Shown here: positions 28,402-36,678 of the stretch, in pieces
Layout of the letters: each line of letters begins with the position of its first letter
Numbering within the stretch: the stretch's first letter is position 1
Origin: a virus
DNA length: 52,385 nucleotides
Reading direction: 5' to 3' (one strand)
IMG/VR virus record: IMGVR_UViG_3300035070_002282
Location: 1 to 52,385 of that record
Position numbers and translations under genes: made by a program
Notes under the pieces: model-generated
The model's database searches: none
Seen by the model: the letters and a program-made list of their open reading frames with translations, nothing else
What the model was told of the DNA's origin: nothing

Positions 28402-29508
28402 ACTATCGTTAAAACAAAGTACTGCTTGTGCCTTTGTTTTAGTATTATATCCAATTACTTTTATAATGTTGTTGTGAATTATAGGTCTTCCTACTAGCCA
28501 GCTGTCTAAATACTTTTCTTTAACAATAGTACCGTCGACGGATATTTTTAGTATAGGGCAACTAGGAGTACCGCTTGGAAAGAAGTAAGCATGGTTGTCT
28601 AGTGCAATGCCACTCCGATATCTATACTTGCCGCCAAACGACAGCCCAATGTCAAAGCTATAACTTTCCTTGGTAGCAGTGTCAAATACAACGCCCCAGT
28701 TACTATCGTTTGAATAGTCCTCACCGTATGGCAGCCCTATAATTTTTCCATTTACATACACTCCGCAATTATACTTTTTTGCAAAGTCGGGTATGTTTAG
28801 TTTATGCAATTTATAAATATTATGTATAGTGTCGAATTCTACAACTTCGTTAAGTCCTTCAGTTTCGCCAAACGGCAAAGCATACAATGTATTACCTACA
28901 ACAATAATGTCACTATACTTTCTTGTAACAGCATTGTCTATTCCTTCTATAGGATAAGATACAATGTCATTGCCGTTAAAACTTAATAGTAGATTATAGT
29001 CTGGATCATCACCTCTAGGCATACTCCAATATCTGCCGTTACAATAAACAGTGCCCATGTGTAATTTTTTACCAGCAATTGGCAATGGGATAGACGATAC
29101 AGTTTTGTTGATGTACAACCCTACATTAGTATCTTCGTAGCCTAACGGAAAACTAAATCCAGTTGATCCATTAGTTGCCATACTATAAAATTGTCCTTTG
29201 CCTTTAAACGACAACGCATGGTATATAGGTACGCCATTTTTAATTTGCACAACTTTGTTAACTTGATCCCATATACCGTAGGGAATAAACCAAATGTCGT
29301 CTCCAATTAGCTCGCAAGCATTTGTCTTACTAGTTGCATTACCTAAGTCTAACTGTAACTGGTCACCGTTAATATATTTTAATGTTGAGTAGTCCTTACA
29401 TAATTCAGTAGCAAACGGAGGTGAGAATAATTTGCCGTTTGCATCTTGTAGTATAAGATGTTTTATTTCCGCTTCTCTATACCAGTCTTCGAAGGCTTTA
29501 TATTTCAT
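28369..29508 (-). CDS. propeller-type repeat protein 2
   Basis: A 379-residue protein with about eight repeats of about 45 residues built around a core like G-x-x-I-Y-x-x-P-Y-G-E (for example NGRYWSMPRGDD, GNTLYALPFGET, NGKIIGLPYGED). Eight such units predict a beta-propeller. No signal peptide and no catalytic motif. It is the last gene of a reverse-strand operon (radical SAM, kinase-like, propeller 1, propeller 2) and overlaps propeller 1 by 4 bases. Possible roles are ligand or glycan binding or a substrate of the radical SAM enzyme; neither is proven. Confidence 0.68.
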   Translation of the reverse strand: MKYKAFEDWYREAEIKHLILQDANGKLFSPPFATELCKDYSTLKYINGDQLQLDLGNATSKTNACELIGDDIWFIPYGIWDQVNKVVQIKNGVPIYHALSFKGKGQFYSMATNGSTGFSFPLGYEDTNVGLYINKTVSSIPLPIAGKKLHMGTVYCNGRYWSMPRGDDPDYNLLLSFNGNDIVSYPIEGIDNAVTRKYSDIIVVGNTLYALPFGETEGLNEVVEFDTIHNIYKLHKLNIPDFAKKYNCGVYVNGKIIGLPYGEDYSNDSNWGVVFDTATKESYSFDIGLSFGGKYRYRSGIALDNHAYFFPSGTPSCPILKISVDGTIVKEKYLDSWLVGRPIIHNNIIKVIGYNTKTKAQAVLCFNDSLELLTQIDIA

Positions 29509-30743
29509 AGGATGCCTAAATCCATTGTTCTTACAACTTGTTCTTGTAATGTGTCGAATATTAATACAGTTTGAAATGCATCACTTTCACCATAAGGGAG
29601 TGCAAATATTACATCATTAACTATTACGCAATTATTGTATTTTTCTATTGTAGTTGAATCTTTAAAATATTCACTTACGTCTATAGTATAGTGCGAATCG
29701 TCTGTAGTGTCAACTACTAATATTTCTGCAAGGTCGCCTTGGCTTTTCCAAGTTTCTACTGGCTCGCATACGCATCCCCCTCTAGGAATGTAATAAATTT
29801 TTCCTTGACTGTTTTCTACACCTGCAAAATACTTTTTACTTTCCTTACCGATGCCTAAGTCTTTAGTATACCATGTATCGGTATTACTATTAACAATGAG
29901 CATTTCACTCCAGTCTTCTTCATGTCCTGCAGGCGGAAAATAAATTTTGCCATTACGTGCAACAGTGTGTGTATAATACATTCTGCTAGTAGCAGTTAAG
30001 CCTGTATGTTCGCTAAACCATTGTGTTCCGTCAAAGCGTAATAATAAATCAAACTCCGGGTTTTCACTATACGGCGGAGCATATAGTTTACGTCCTACCT
30101 TGGCTAGAGTAGTAAATTTTTTATTGGTGTAAGTTTTGTTAGCAATAGGTAGCCAATGATTGCGCATGTCAATAAGTTCGTATTGTTTAGCATTGCAGTC
30201 GTAATGAATTCTGCAATGAAACATTTCGTGTTCCCATGCTTCGCCGCGAGGCACTCCGTAAATGATTCCGTCTATTATTTGTGTAGTATGCCATTTTTTG
30301 CAATCTTCAAACGGCACGTCTATGTGTATATGCGTAAGAGAATGATCGTTTAGATTAATATGCATTGCCCAACTAAACGGTTCGTGTTCTCCGTACGGTA
30401 GTGCTACAATTTCATTACCGTGAATATGTCCTTGGATATACTTTCCTCTTCCTGGAATTGAAACAGCAATATACTCTATCTCGTCTGTTTCTGTATCTAC
30501 TACTAATATTTTACTTTCGTTGTACGGTAAGAAATAAATTAAGTTACGGTAAACAACACCTTTTTGCCACTTTTCTGTAGACTTATCGACATCAAGTTTA
30601 ATCTTTGTAATATTATATGTAACTGGATCGATCTTGAGCATATAGTCAAGCGACTCTGTTAATCCGTAAGGAGGGATGTAGATCATTCCGTTAGCACCTA
30701 CGGTAGCATAACTAAAGGCTTGTGGGGTCAAATTTATCTCCAA
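29505..30743 (-). CDS. propeller-type repeat protein 1
   Basis: A 412-residue protein with eight readable repeats: NGMIYIPPYGLT, RNLIYFLPYNES, GNEIVALPYGEH, DGIIYGVPRGEA, GRKLYAPPYSEN, NGKIYFPPAGHE, QGKIYYIPRGGC and NDVIFALPYGES, each followed by a strand such as VVDTETDEIEYI. This is a beta-propeller-like architecture with one tandem paralogue downstream. One repeat holds a C-V-C pair. The protein starts inside the kinase-like gene (32-base overlap). Propellers of this kind often bind sugars or proteins. Confidence 0.72.
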   Translation of the reverse strand: MEINLTPQAFSYATVGANGMIYIPPYGLTESLDYMLKIDPVTYNITKIKLDVDKSTEKWQKGVVYRNLIYFLPYNESKILVVDTETDEIEYIAVSIPGRGKYIQGHIHGNEIVALPYGEHEPFSWAMHINLNDHSLTHIHIDVPFEDCKKWHTTQIIDGIIYGVPRGEAWEHEMFHCRIHYDCNAKQYELIDMRNHWLPIANKTYTNKKFTTLAKVGRKLYAPPYSENPEFDLLLRFDGTQWFSEHTGLTATSRMYYTHTVARNGKIYFPPAGHEEDWSEMLIVNSNTDTWYTKDLGIGKESKKYFAGVENSQGKIYYIPRGGCVCEPVETWKSQGDLAEILVVDTTDDSHYTIDVSEYFKDSTTIEKYNNCVIVNDVIFALPYGESDAFQTVLIFDTLQEQVVRTMDLGIL

Positions 30744-31167
30744 ATGCTGATTTTAAATCGTTGTGTAGTTTATTATAAGCTATGGTCTTAGGATATAAGT
30801 TAAGATTATCCCAGTCAATCATTTCGATATTATCTCCGTCAACTACTATGTTACTTAGCACCCAGTCACCGTGTGCATAGGGTGCTGTTTGATTAATGTT
30901 GTTTATACAAAACGTGTATATACGTTTTATAAATTCAGGAGTGTGATCTAATGTACTCGCAGCAACTCCTGGAACAATTTTAGTTTCGATAAACATTGAA
31001 TTATCTTTAACGCCATGGGCTAGTACAAAATTAGGTTTAATCTTGTTTAATAAGTCAACGTGTGCAGATAGCCACAGTTCGTCTTTGTACGTCCATTCTT
31101 TACGATATCGATCACTAAGTTTATAAACGCATCGTTGTTTTTCTTTATTTTGTTTAATCAATACCAT
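30712..31167 (-). CDS. miniature protein-kinase-like phosphotransferase (APH/RIO type)
   Basis: A 151-residue protein. The C-lobe has the catalytic-loop motif H99-G-D101-x4-N106 and the metal-binding I-D118-W-D120 expected in aminoglycoside-phosphotransferase/choline-kinase-like enzymes. The short N-lobe offers K16 (VYKLSD) as the ATP-anchoring lysine and a glutamate near E30. It is far smaller than typical APH enzymes (about 260 residues) but has both catalytic motifs. It overlaps the radical SAM gene upstream by 14 bases and the propeller downstream, so phosphorylation of a propeller, a sugar or a host molecule is conceivable. Confidence 0.68.
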   Translation of the reverse strand: MVLIKQNKEKQRCVYKLSDRYRKEWTYKDELWLSAHVDLLNKIKPNFVLAHGVKDNSMFIETKIVPGVAASTLDHTPEFIKRIYTFCINNINQTAPYAHGDWVLSNIVVDGDNIEMIDWDNLNLYPKTIAYNKLHNDLKSAFGDKFDPTSL

Positions 31168-32188
31168 AGGCAGCAGCTACTTCTGGCAAATAATCTTTAA
31201 TTTTTATATTACGAAAACTATCTAACTTTCGTATATTATATCTAAATTCTTCTTGTTTTAATATGTCAGCTGGATAATTTTTCCAACTATCGATATATTT
31301 AAATTGAGACTTTAATGAATCAGGTGCGTTTTTAACATGCAAGTAATCTGGATCTCGTAAAAGATTTTCATATATTTTAAATTGCTGACTACTTGCCCAG
31401 TCTTTAATTTCGTCATAGTACGCAGCATTTAAAACACTTATACACGGGCTAATGTCTACCTTACAAAACTCTGCAAATATATTTGCGTTACGTTCTATGT
31501 CAGCCCATTTGCTGCCGTGCCTAATATACTCAATTCTTTTGCCGATGGCATCTAATGACAATGTCATTACTATTTTTGGAAATTTCTTAAGAATCTTTAT
31601 TACTTTAGGATTGGTAATAGTTGCATTTGTTGTAAATCTAATTATAACACTTGGATCGATTCTTTCTAAGAATTCTGGGAGATGTTTAATCATAAACGGT
31701 TCCCCACCTGCAAACGCTATTTCTTTAACAGGTAAATTTTCAAAATACGAAAAGAATTTTTCATCATACCAGTTTGCAACTGATTGCGGGAAGATCGGAT
31801 GTAACGGATCAATACCGTCAATCTTCATTTGTATCGCTTCTTCGTTAATGCTGCTACTAGATCCACTCCAGCAACTAATACATTTTAAATTACAACTATT
31901 ACCAAATCGTAAATCTAAATGAGAAATACCAGGACCGTAGTGATGTCTTTCTAAGCGCCTACTTTGTAAACCGGCTTCTTCTTTCCGCTTACAGCTTATA
32001 CACGCATCGGGCCAGTTACCATCTTTAAGTTGTTCTTTTGCAGTTTTAATAGGAGAACTAGTAAGCCATTCTTGCGGTGTGAGTTTATGAACAGTTTCAC
32101 CTGTGTTAACTTCCTGGCTTTCGCAGCAAAAACGATATTCACCGTTAGTAGCAACGTACACTTGGTTTTCCAATAATTTACATTCCAT
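31154..32188 (-). CDS. radical SAM enzyme with N-terminal SPASM-like domain
   Basis: The start at 32188 (344 residues) is preferred because the longer frame to 32251 would run into the divergent gene and adds nothing conserved. N-terminal C3, G16-x4-C21-C22 (NGEYRFCC) and C63-x2-C66 (DACISC) precede the core C99-x3-C103-x2-C106 (NSCNLKCISC) and AGGEPFM. This is the same permuted order as 25545-26846, which it resembles most (DLRFGNSCNLKC against DLRLGNMCNLKC). It heads the reverse-strand operon. The ribosome-binding site is weak. Confidence 0.8.
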   Translation of the reverse strand: MECKLLENQVYVATNGEYRFCCESQEVNTGETVHKLTPQEWLTSSPIKTAKEQLKDGNWPDACISCKRKEEAGLQSRRLERHHYGPGISHLDLRFGNSCNLKCISCWSGSSSSINEEAIQMKIDGIDPLHPIFPQSVANWYDEKFFSYFENLPVKEIAFAGGEPFMIKHLPEFLERIDPSVIIRFTTNATITNPKVIKILKKFPKIVMTLSLDAIGKRIEYIRHGSKWADIERNANIFAEFCKVDISPCISVLNAAYYDEIKDWASSQQFKIYENLLRDPDYLHVKNAPDSLKSQFKYIDSWKNYPADILKQEEFRYNIRKLDSFRNIKIKDYLPEVAAAYGID

Positions 32189-32227
32189 GCTATTATTTAC
32201 ATAAGTATTACTAGATAAAGGCGTATT
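32189..32227. promoter_or_regulatory. divergent intergenic region
   Basis: Only 39 bases separate two divergent start codons (32188 reverse, 32228 forward). AAAGG precedes the forward start. AT-rich elements such as TAATACT on the reverse strand could serve as a -10 box, but neither a convincing -35 nor a NATAAATA late core is present. A promoter must exist here for at least the reverse operon; its type is not evident. Confidence 0.3.
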
Positions 32228-32944
32228 ATGACTGACGAGCATTACCAACAACTACAAAAATATTGGCAACAGCATAATAAAGAATACAATTATAAGTATC
32301 CTGATATGTTTGATCCTAAGTGGACTGTAACAGAAAGCGGCTGGCCCTGGATGCGGTTAAGTTCGTTAGACAACCAGCCTTGGAAAGAAATGCATTCTGA
32401 AGCAGAAGCATTATTAGAACATTTCAAGCCACACCGTGAAGATTACGGTCACGGCTGGCAAAGTTTAACATTACACGGATTAAATGACGATACCCAAAGT
32501 CTTAATCAGTATAGCAACAACAGACAGGAGACTCTTGACCAACTTGATTGGACTTGGGTAGCAGATCGTTGCCCTACTACTAAAAAGTTTTTAACAGATG
32601 TTTGGCCTGCAGAATATCTCAATCGTGTGAGATTTATGTTGCTAGAGCCGGGCGGTTATATACTTCCGCATCAAGATAGGCCCAGTGATCAAAAACGTCT
32701 AAGTGTATGTAACATTAGTCTTAATATGCCAGATGGATGTGAGATGATTATGAAAGATAAAGGCCGTGTTCCATTTGACAACAACGGTTCTGCTATGCTA
32801 ATGGATATCTCCAATGAACATGCAGTATGGAATAGAAGCAACACTCCTAGAATACATATGATTATACATTATGAACTAGGTAGAAGGCTGCGTGATTTTT
32901 TCTATGTTCTACGTAGCAGCTATTATACAAATAGAGAACAATGA
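32228..32944 (+). CDS. 2OG-Fe(II) oxygenase, aspartyl/asparaginyl hydroxylase-like
   Basis: A 238-residue protein. MLLEPGGYILPHQD supplies H148-x-D150, followed by CNISLNMPDGCEM, distal H198 (NEHAVWN) and R208 (TPRIHMII). The order G-G-x-x-x-P-H-x-D, a central N-P-D-G-C segment and H-x-x-x-N matches the cupin-fold asparaginyl hydroxylase branch. It is the first gene of a forward operon that ends with a halogenase, and its stop overlaps the next start (ATGA). Substrate unknown, possibly a peptide or amino-acid side chain. Confidence 0.78.
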   Translation: MTDEHYQQLQKYWQQHNKEYNYKYPDMFDPKWTVTESGWPWMRLSSLDNQPWKEMHSEAEALLEHFKPHREDYGHGWQSLTLHGLNDDTQSLNQYSNNRQETLDQLDWTWVADRCPTTKKFLTDVWPAEYLNRVRFMLLEPGGYILPHQDRPSDQKRLSVCNISLNMPDGCEMIMKDKGRVPFDNNGSAMLMDISNEHAVWNRSNTPRIHMIIHYELGRRLRDFFYVLRSSYYTNREQ

Positions 32945-34413
32945 GAGATTACAATAGCATTTCAGAAGGTGAACGTTACTTCAATACTGCCCAGGTAGAT
33001 ATTCCTGTAGGCGTTAGTATGTTGGATATTAGTAGAGATATTCCTAATTATTTTGTACGTGAACAATGTTTTAGCATGACACATTGGATGATTAACCAAA
33101 GTGTAAAACAGAATCTTTGTGAGTACAGAGGGTTTAACCATAGCGTTAAAGAGTTACTATTAGCTAGTAAACGTGCAGGAGATAAAGTATGCATTATCTT
33201 AGCACAAGGAATGATGGCGCCTCGCCTCTATAAAATCATTAACAAGACTGCAACATACTTTAGAGAAAATCCTAACTTTTTCGTTGTTGGACATATTATG
33301 GCCAAACAAGAAAGATACCCAGGGTTGCATAGACAGATGCTTATAGTTAACATCGAAACTTGGGAGCGTCTTGGCGAGCCTGAATTTCTTGAGCAAGGAT
33401 TTTTTTGGGATAGAATACCGACATATCCTAACTACACATTAAGCGAAGAAACTATGAGTGCAGACTATACTCCAGCTTGGATTGCTCCTAGTAGCGGAAC
33501 GCAAAAATGTAGTGTAGTCGAAGACGGGTCAAATTGGATAGCACTGGCACTTGAAAATAACATAGTTATAGATAACTTAGATTTTGAAATGCGTGAATGT
33601 AAAGCATTTTTATATCCTTACGAAGATTCTGATTTATTAGAAAAGGCCTGGAAAAACCTACAAGACGAAACTTTAATTGATTCCATTAAAAATTATACAC
33701 AACGTGCTTGGCTAAGAAAATTAGCGTACCAAGAATTTATTGAAAAAGATAGAGTGTATGCGTATAACACAGAACGTCTTAGCGGAGAAGGTGTAAGAGC
33801 ACCTGCGCCTATAGACAGTATTTTTTCAGCAGCAGCAGGATTTAAAACCCTAGCACTATTACGAAATAACGGCTTTCACGAAAATACAATAGTTAACTAT
33901 TACGATTGGTGTGACTCTAGTATTAACTTTAAAAAGCATTTGTTAGAAACTTGGGACGGAGTTGACTTTGATAAGTGGTTACTAGAACACGACTTAGAGT
34001 ATAATTTTTCTAGTACATATCGCGGCAACTATTCAAAATTTTGGAAGAAAGAAATTGAAAAAGAATTTGAAAGTGCAGAAAAATTCAAAGAGTTATGGGA
34101 CAGATATAGAAAATTAGAACATAAGTTTTTTGTTGTCGACTTAGTTAATGAGCCAGAAAAACTTATAGAAGAAATTAATAACCAATCTGGCGTCAAAGTA
34201 TTATGGACTACTAATATTTGGCCAACTATGATGTTGCATTGGAATGTACATATAGATACCATAGAACAAAAATACTTGGCGTTTGAATCAATGCTACCTA
34301 AGGACATTGTCCTATACGGACAAGATTACCTAGCAAATGATTTGCAAGATAGGATTCGCAGTGACACTAGCGAAAGTCATCCTAGATTTAATACTGTATG
34401 GAAAGATCTATGA
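32941..34413 (+). CDS. unrecognised two-part 490-residue protein
   Basis: No motif here allows a confident family call. The N-terminal about 200 residues look like an alpha/beta domain (KVCIILAQGMMAPRLYK, FFVVGHIMAKQ, RQMLIVNIETWERLG), which could be a transferase-like fold. The C-terminal about 200 residues contain AAGFKTLALLRNNGF, IVNYYDWCDSS and FFVVDLVNEPEKL, which could be a degenerate Rossmann domain. There is no C-x3-C-x2-C, H-x-D or D-x-D motif. It is flanked by 2OG oxygenases in a coupled operon, so it is real and probably acts on the same substrate. Confidence 0.5.
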   Translation: MRDYNSISEGERYFNTAQVDIPVGVSMLDISRDIPNYFVREQCFSMTHWMINQSVKQNLCEYRGFNHSVKELLLASKRAGDKVCIILAQGMMAPRLYKIINKTATYFRENPNFFVVGHIMAKQERYPGLHRQMLIVNIETWERLGEPEFLEQGFFWDRIPTYPNYTLSEETMSADYTPAWIAPSSGTQKCSVVEDGSNWIALALENNIVIDNLDFEMRECKAFLYPYEDSDLLEKAWKNLQDETLIDSIKNYTQRAWLRKLAYQEFIEKDRVYAYNTERLSGEGVRAPAPIDSIFSAAAGFKTLALLRNNGFHENTIVNYYDWCDSSINFKKHLLETWDGVDFDKWLLEHDLEYNFSSTYRGNYSKFWKKEIEKEFESAEKFKELWDRYRKLEHKFFVVDLVNEPEKLIEEINNQSGVKVLWTTNIWPTMMLHWNVHIDTIEQKYLAFESMLPKDIVLYGQDYLANDLQDRIRSDTSESHPRFNTVWKDL

Positions 34414-35057
34414 AACGATATATAGAACAGCACGACTCAATAGAACTTGGCTGGAAAATTAAACCTTGGTTTCCTGTCGATCTTGATTTACTACGTGCGT
34501 GGTATGATAATTTAGAAACTAATTTTATTGATTGGAAGTTTATTGTCGGAGAAAATAAACACATATGGCAATTTCCAATTAGCGATCCGGATGCAAAGAC
34601 TGGGCATAGATTTATGGACGACACTGCATATTATACCTTATGTTGGAATAGTAATGAGCCCGGACCTAAGCCGTTTGAGCAAGGATGTGCCAAGGAAGAA
34701 TATCGCGACGATGACAACGATGAATTAAATCCACGTAAATGTTTTGACGGTTATGCATTAGATATTGTACAAAGTCTTCCAGTACGCAGTAAGAAATGGT
34801 TAGTAACTATCCATACACCTGGGACAAAATTAATTACCCATCAAGATTCTCCTGACAAAATTCGTGTACATATTCCTATACATACTAACAAAGATAGTAA
34901 TTGGATTATCGACGGCGAAGAAATACATATGGAACCAGGCTGGGCATATCTTGTAAATACAACAATCCCACATAGTGTAGAAAATAAAGGCACTACTGAT
35001 AGGATACATTTATATGGCAAAGTTTGGACAGACGATGTACAAAAACTTTTTAGTTAA
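34410..35057 (+). CDS. 2OG-Fe(II) oxygenase, paralogue A of a trio
   Basis: ATG at 34410 is chosen: it is in ATGA overlap with the previous stop and has GGAAAG before it (215 residues). Iron ligands are H144-x-D146 (ITHQDSP) and H188 (IPHSVENKG), with R198 (TDRIHLY) for 2-oxoglutarate. The string VNTTIPHSVENKGTTDRIH recurs almost unchanged in the genes at 35014 and 36007, so these are recent paralogues. The pattern belongs to the aspartyl hydroxylase-like cupin group. Probable hydroxylation of a peptide or amino acid. Confidence 0.8.
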   Translation: MKRYIEQHDSIELGWKIKPWFPVDLDLLRAWYDNLETNFIDWKFIVGENKHIWQFPISDPDAKTGHRFMDDTAYYTLCWNSNEPGPKPFEQGCAKEEYRDDDNDELNPRKCFDGYALDIVQSLPVRSKKWLVTIHTPGTKLITHQDSPDKIRVHIPIHTNKDSNWIIDGEEIHMEPGWAYLVNTTIPHSVENKGTTDRIHLYGKVWTDDVQKLFS

Positions 35058-35604
35058 AGAACTTGATATTAATTTTAACTTAGAGTATGCTTTAGAATAT
35101 TTAAATATTTTAGAAAGCAAATTTAACCATCTTCGGTGGAACGTTGAAGATGAAATTAATTCAGTAAGAGATGCAGATTTACAAGACAGTATAAAAGGAG
35201 TTTATGGATGGGGAATTCAAAGCAATTTAGAAGATCTCAATGCACCGTGTCCACCTTATAATATACATAAAAATAGTAGCGATGTATATCGTAATACTCC
35301 ACTGGTATTTGGATTTGCAGAACAACTTTTGCAAATGTTTCCGTCTGCCAGGCAACTAAGTATTGCAGCACACCCGCCAGGTACAAAAATTAGGACACAT
35401 ACTGACACTGACACCTGGCTAAAAATACATATTCCTTTAATCTCGACAGAGAACAGTTGGTTTATATTTGATGACAAAAAGTTTTATATGAAGCCAGGAA
35501 AGATGTATTTGGTAAACACATCAGTTCCGCACAGTACTAATAATGAAGGAACTGACACTAGAATTCATTTGTTTTTTAAAGTACCATCGGACATTGACTT
35601 ATGA
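35014..35604 (+). CDS. 2OG-Fe(II) oxygenase, paralogue B of a trio
   Basis: A 196-residue protein; the ATG at 35035 is an alternative start with less overlap. H129-x-D131 (RTHTDTD), H173 (VPHSTNNEG) and R183 (TRIHLFF) give the complete iron and co-substrate set. PGTKIRTHTD and VNTSVPHSTNNEGTDTRIH align with the neighbours on both sides. The N-terminal 110 residues differ from those of paralogues A and C, which suggests different substrates for a shared catalytic core. Confidence 0.78.
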   Translation: MAKFGQTMYKNFLVKELDINFNLEYALEYLNILESKFNHLRWNVEDEINSVRDADLQDSIKGVYGWGIQSNLEDLNAPCPPYNIHKNSSDVYRNTPLVFGFAEQLLQMFPSARQLSIAAHPPGTKIRTHTDTDTWLKIHIPLISTENSWFIFDDKKFYMKPGKMYLVNTSVPHSTNNEGTDTRIHLFFKVPSDIDL

Positions 35605-36020
35605 TTAATGTTTTTTCTAGAGACGATATGATTGAGTATGTTAAAACACACGGAGTATTAAAGGACCAATTTTATATATCTATACTTTCGACTGGCGGTC
35701 CTAAAGGTATTCCTATATTCGAAGATCTGCCTAATGTAATTACAGAAGTGTTTGATGACGTCGAGTACGATTGTATTAAAACACAGTACCCGGATGGTAC
35801 AGCTCTTAGATTTGCAAGAGCTTTGACAAGTAAACAAGCAGACAATATAGCAGCCTTTATTAATGCTCTTCCATCTAATTATATATTAAATATACATTGC
35901 GTACACGGTGCTTCTAGAAGTGTTGCAATTGCTGAAGCAATTAAAAACAAACCGTGTTCTAAAGATGTAAACAAGCGAGTTTATAAAATGGTCAAGGAGC
36001 GACTAGATGGCATTTCATAA
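35601..36020 (+). CDS. cysteine-dependent protein phosphatase-like protein
   Basis: A 139-residue protein with the dual-specificity/tyrosine phosphatase signature H99-C100-x5-R106 (HCVHGASRS), followed by a helix (VAIAEAI) as expected after the P-loop. The helical segment SKQADNIAAFINALP precedes the strand leading into the loop. A general-acid aspartate is not obvious. Size fits small bacterial and phage phosphatases. It lies between two 2OG oxygenases in an operon ending with a halogenase. It may act on a phosphopeptide, phospho-sugar or RNA cap-like substrate. Confidence 0.72.
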   Translation: MINVFSRDDMIEYVKTHGVLKDQFYISILSTGGPKGIPIFEDLPNVITEVFDDVEYDCIKTQYPDGTALRFARALTSKQADNIAAFINALPSNYILNIHCVHGASRSVAIAEAIKNKPCSKDVNKRVYKMVKERLDGIS

Positions 36021-36678
36021 GACTAAAGAAGAATTAGAAAATGACAACAGTTGGCACTTTATTGAACTAACAAAGATGCACATTGATGTTCCTAAATTAA
36101 CTAAGTGGTATGATGATGTACTAACAACATTGCCTCATTTACGTTTTAATTTTGATAGACAAGATTTAGTAAAGCCCGGAGTAATGCAAAATATTTTATT
36201 AGGCCCAATGCATAGCTTTGGCATGAGTTGGCCAGTAGAACAAGAATTACCTATACCTCCTAGATATGCAGCATTGCCATATTTATATCCAGAAACGTTA
36301 GTTGATGAAGATTTATTTTCGAGTCAAATGAAAGTTATGGAACAATACAAGTTTGGATACTTTAAAGAATTATTTGAGTTATACGGAGAAGATTTCTTTT
36401 CTTGGGCACGAATAACAGTACACGAGTCTACAGCAAAGATTGATCCACATAGTGATTCAGAAGGCGGCGATGATATGTATAGATTGCACATTCCTATTAT
36501 AACTAACGATGATGCAATGTTCAATTGGGATGATTCGAGTTACAATTTTAAAGTAGGCAAGGCGTATCTAATTAACACTAGTATTACACATAGTACGCAT
36601 AACAAAGGCACTACAACTAGATCGCATATTATTTCACATCCTAAAAATATAAAATGGATTTTAGAGAACTTAGCATGA
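36007..36678 (+). CDS. 2OG-Fe(II) oxygenase, paralogue C of a trio
   Basis: A 223-residue protein. H148-x-D150 (IDPHSDSEGG), H195 (SITHSTHNKG) and R205 (TTRSHII) are present; YRLHIPIITNDDAMFNWDD and VGKAYLINTSITHSTHNKG follow the same order as in paralogues A and B. It also resembles the canonical aspartyl/asparaginyl beta-hydroxylase core (R-L-H-x-P-I). The halogenase gene starts in an ATGA overlap with its stop codon, so the two are translated together. Confidence 0.8.
   Translation: MAFHKTKEELENDNSWHFIELTKMHIDVPKLTKWYDDVLTTLPHLRFNFDRQDLVKPGVMQNILLGPMHSFGMSWPVEQELPIPPRYAALPYLYPETLVDEDLFSSQMKVMEQYKFGYFKELFELYGEDFFSWARITVHESTAKIDPHSDSEGGDDMYRLHIPIITNDDAMFNWDDSSYNFKVGKAYLINTSITHSTHNKGTTTRSHIISHPKNIKWILENLA

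Noticed and set aside
28812-28819. TATAAATA on the forward strand inside a reverse-strand propeller gene
   Set aside because: No forward gene follows it; the short forward frame there overlaps the coding sequence and has no ribosome-binding sequence. Likely chance in AT-rich DNA.
31452-31922. 156-codon forward frame under the reverse-strand radical SAM gene
   Set aside because: Antisense to a gene with clear catalytic motifs; its hydrophobic look results from the codons of the real gene.
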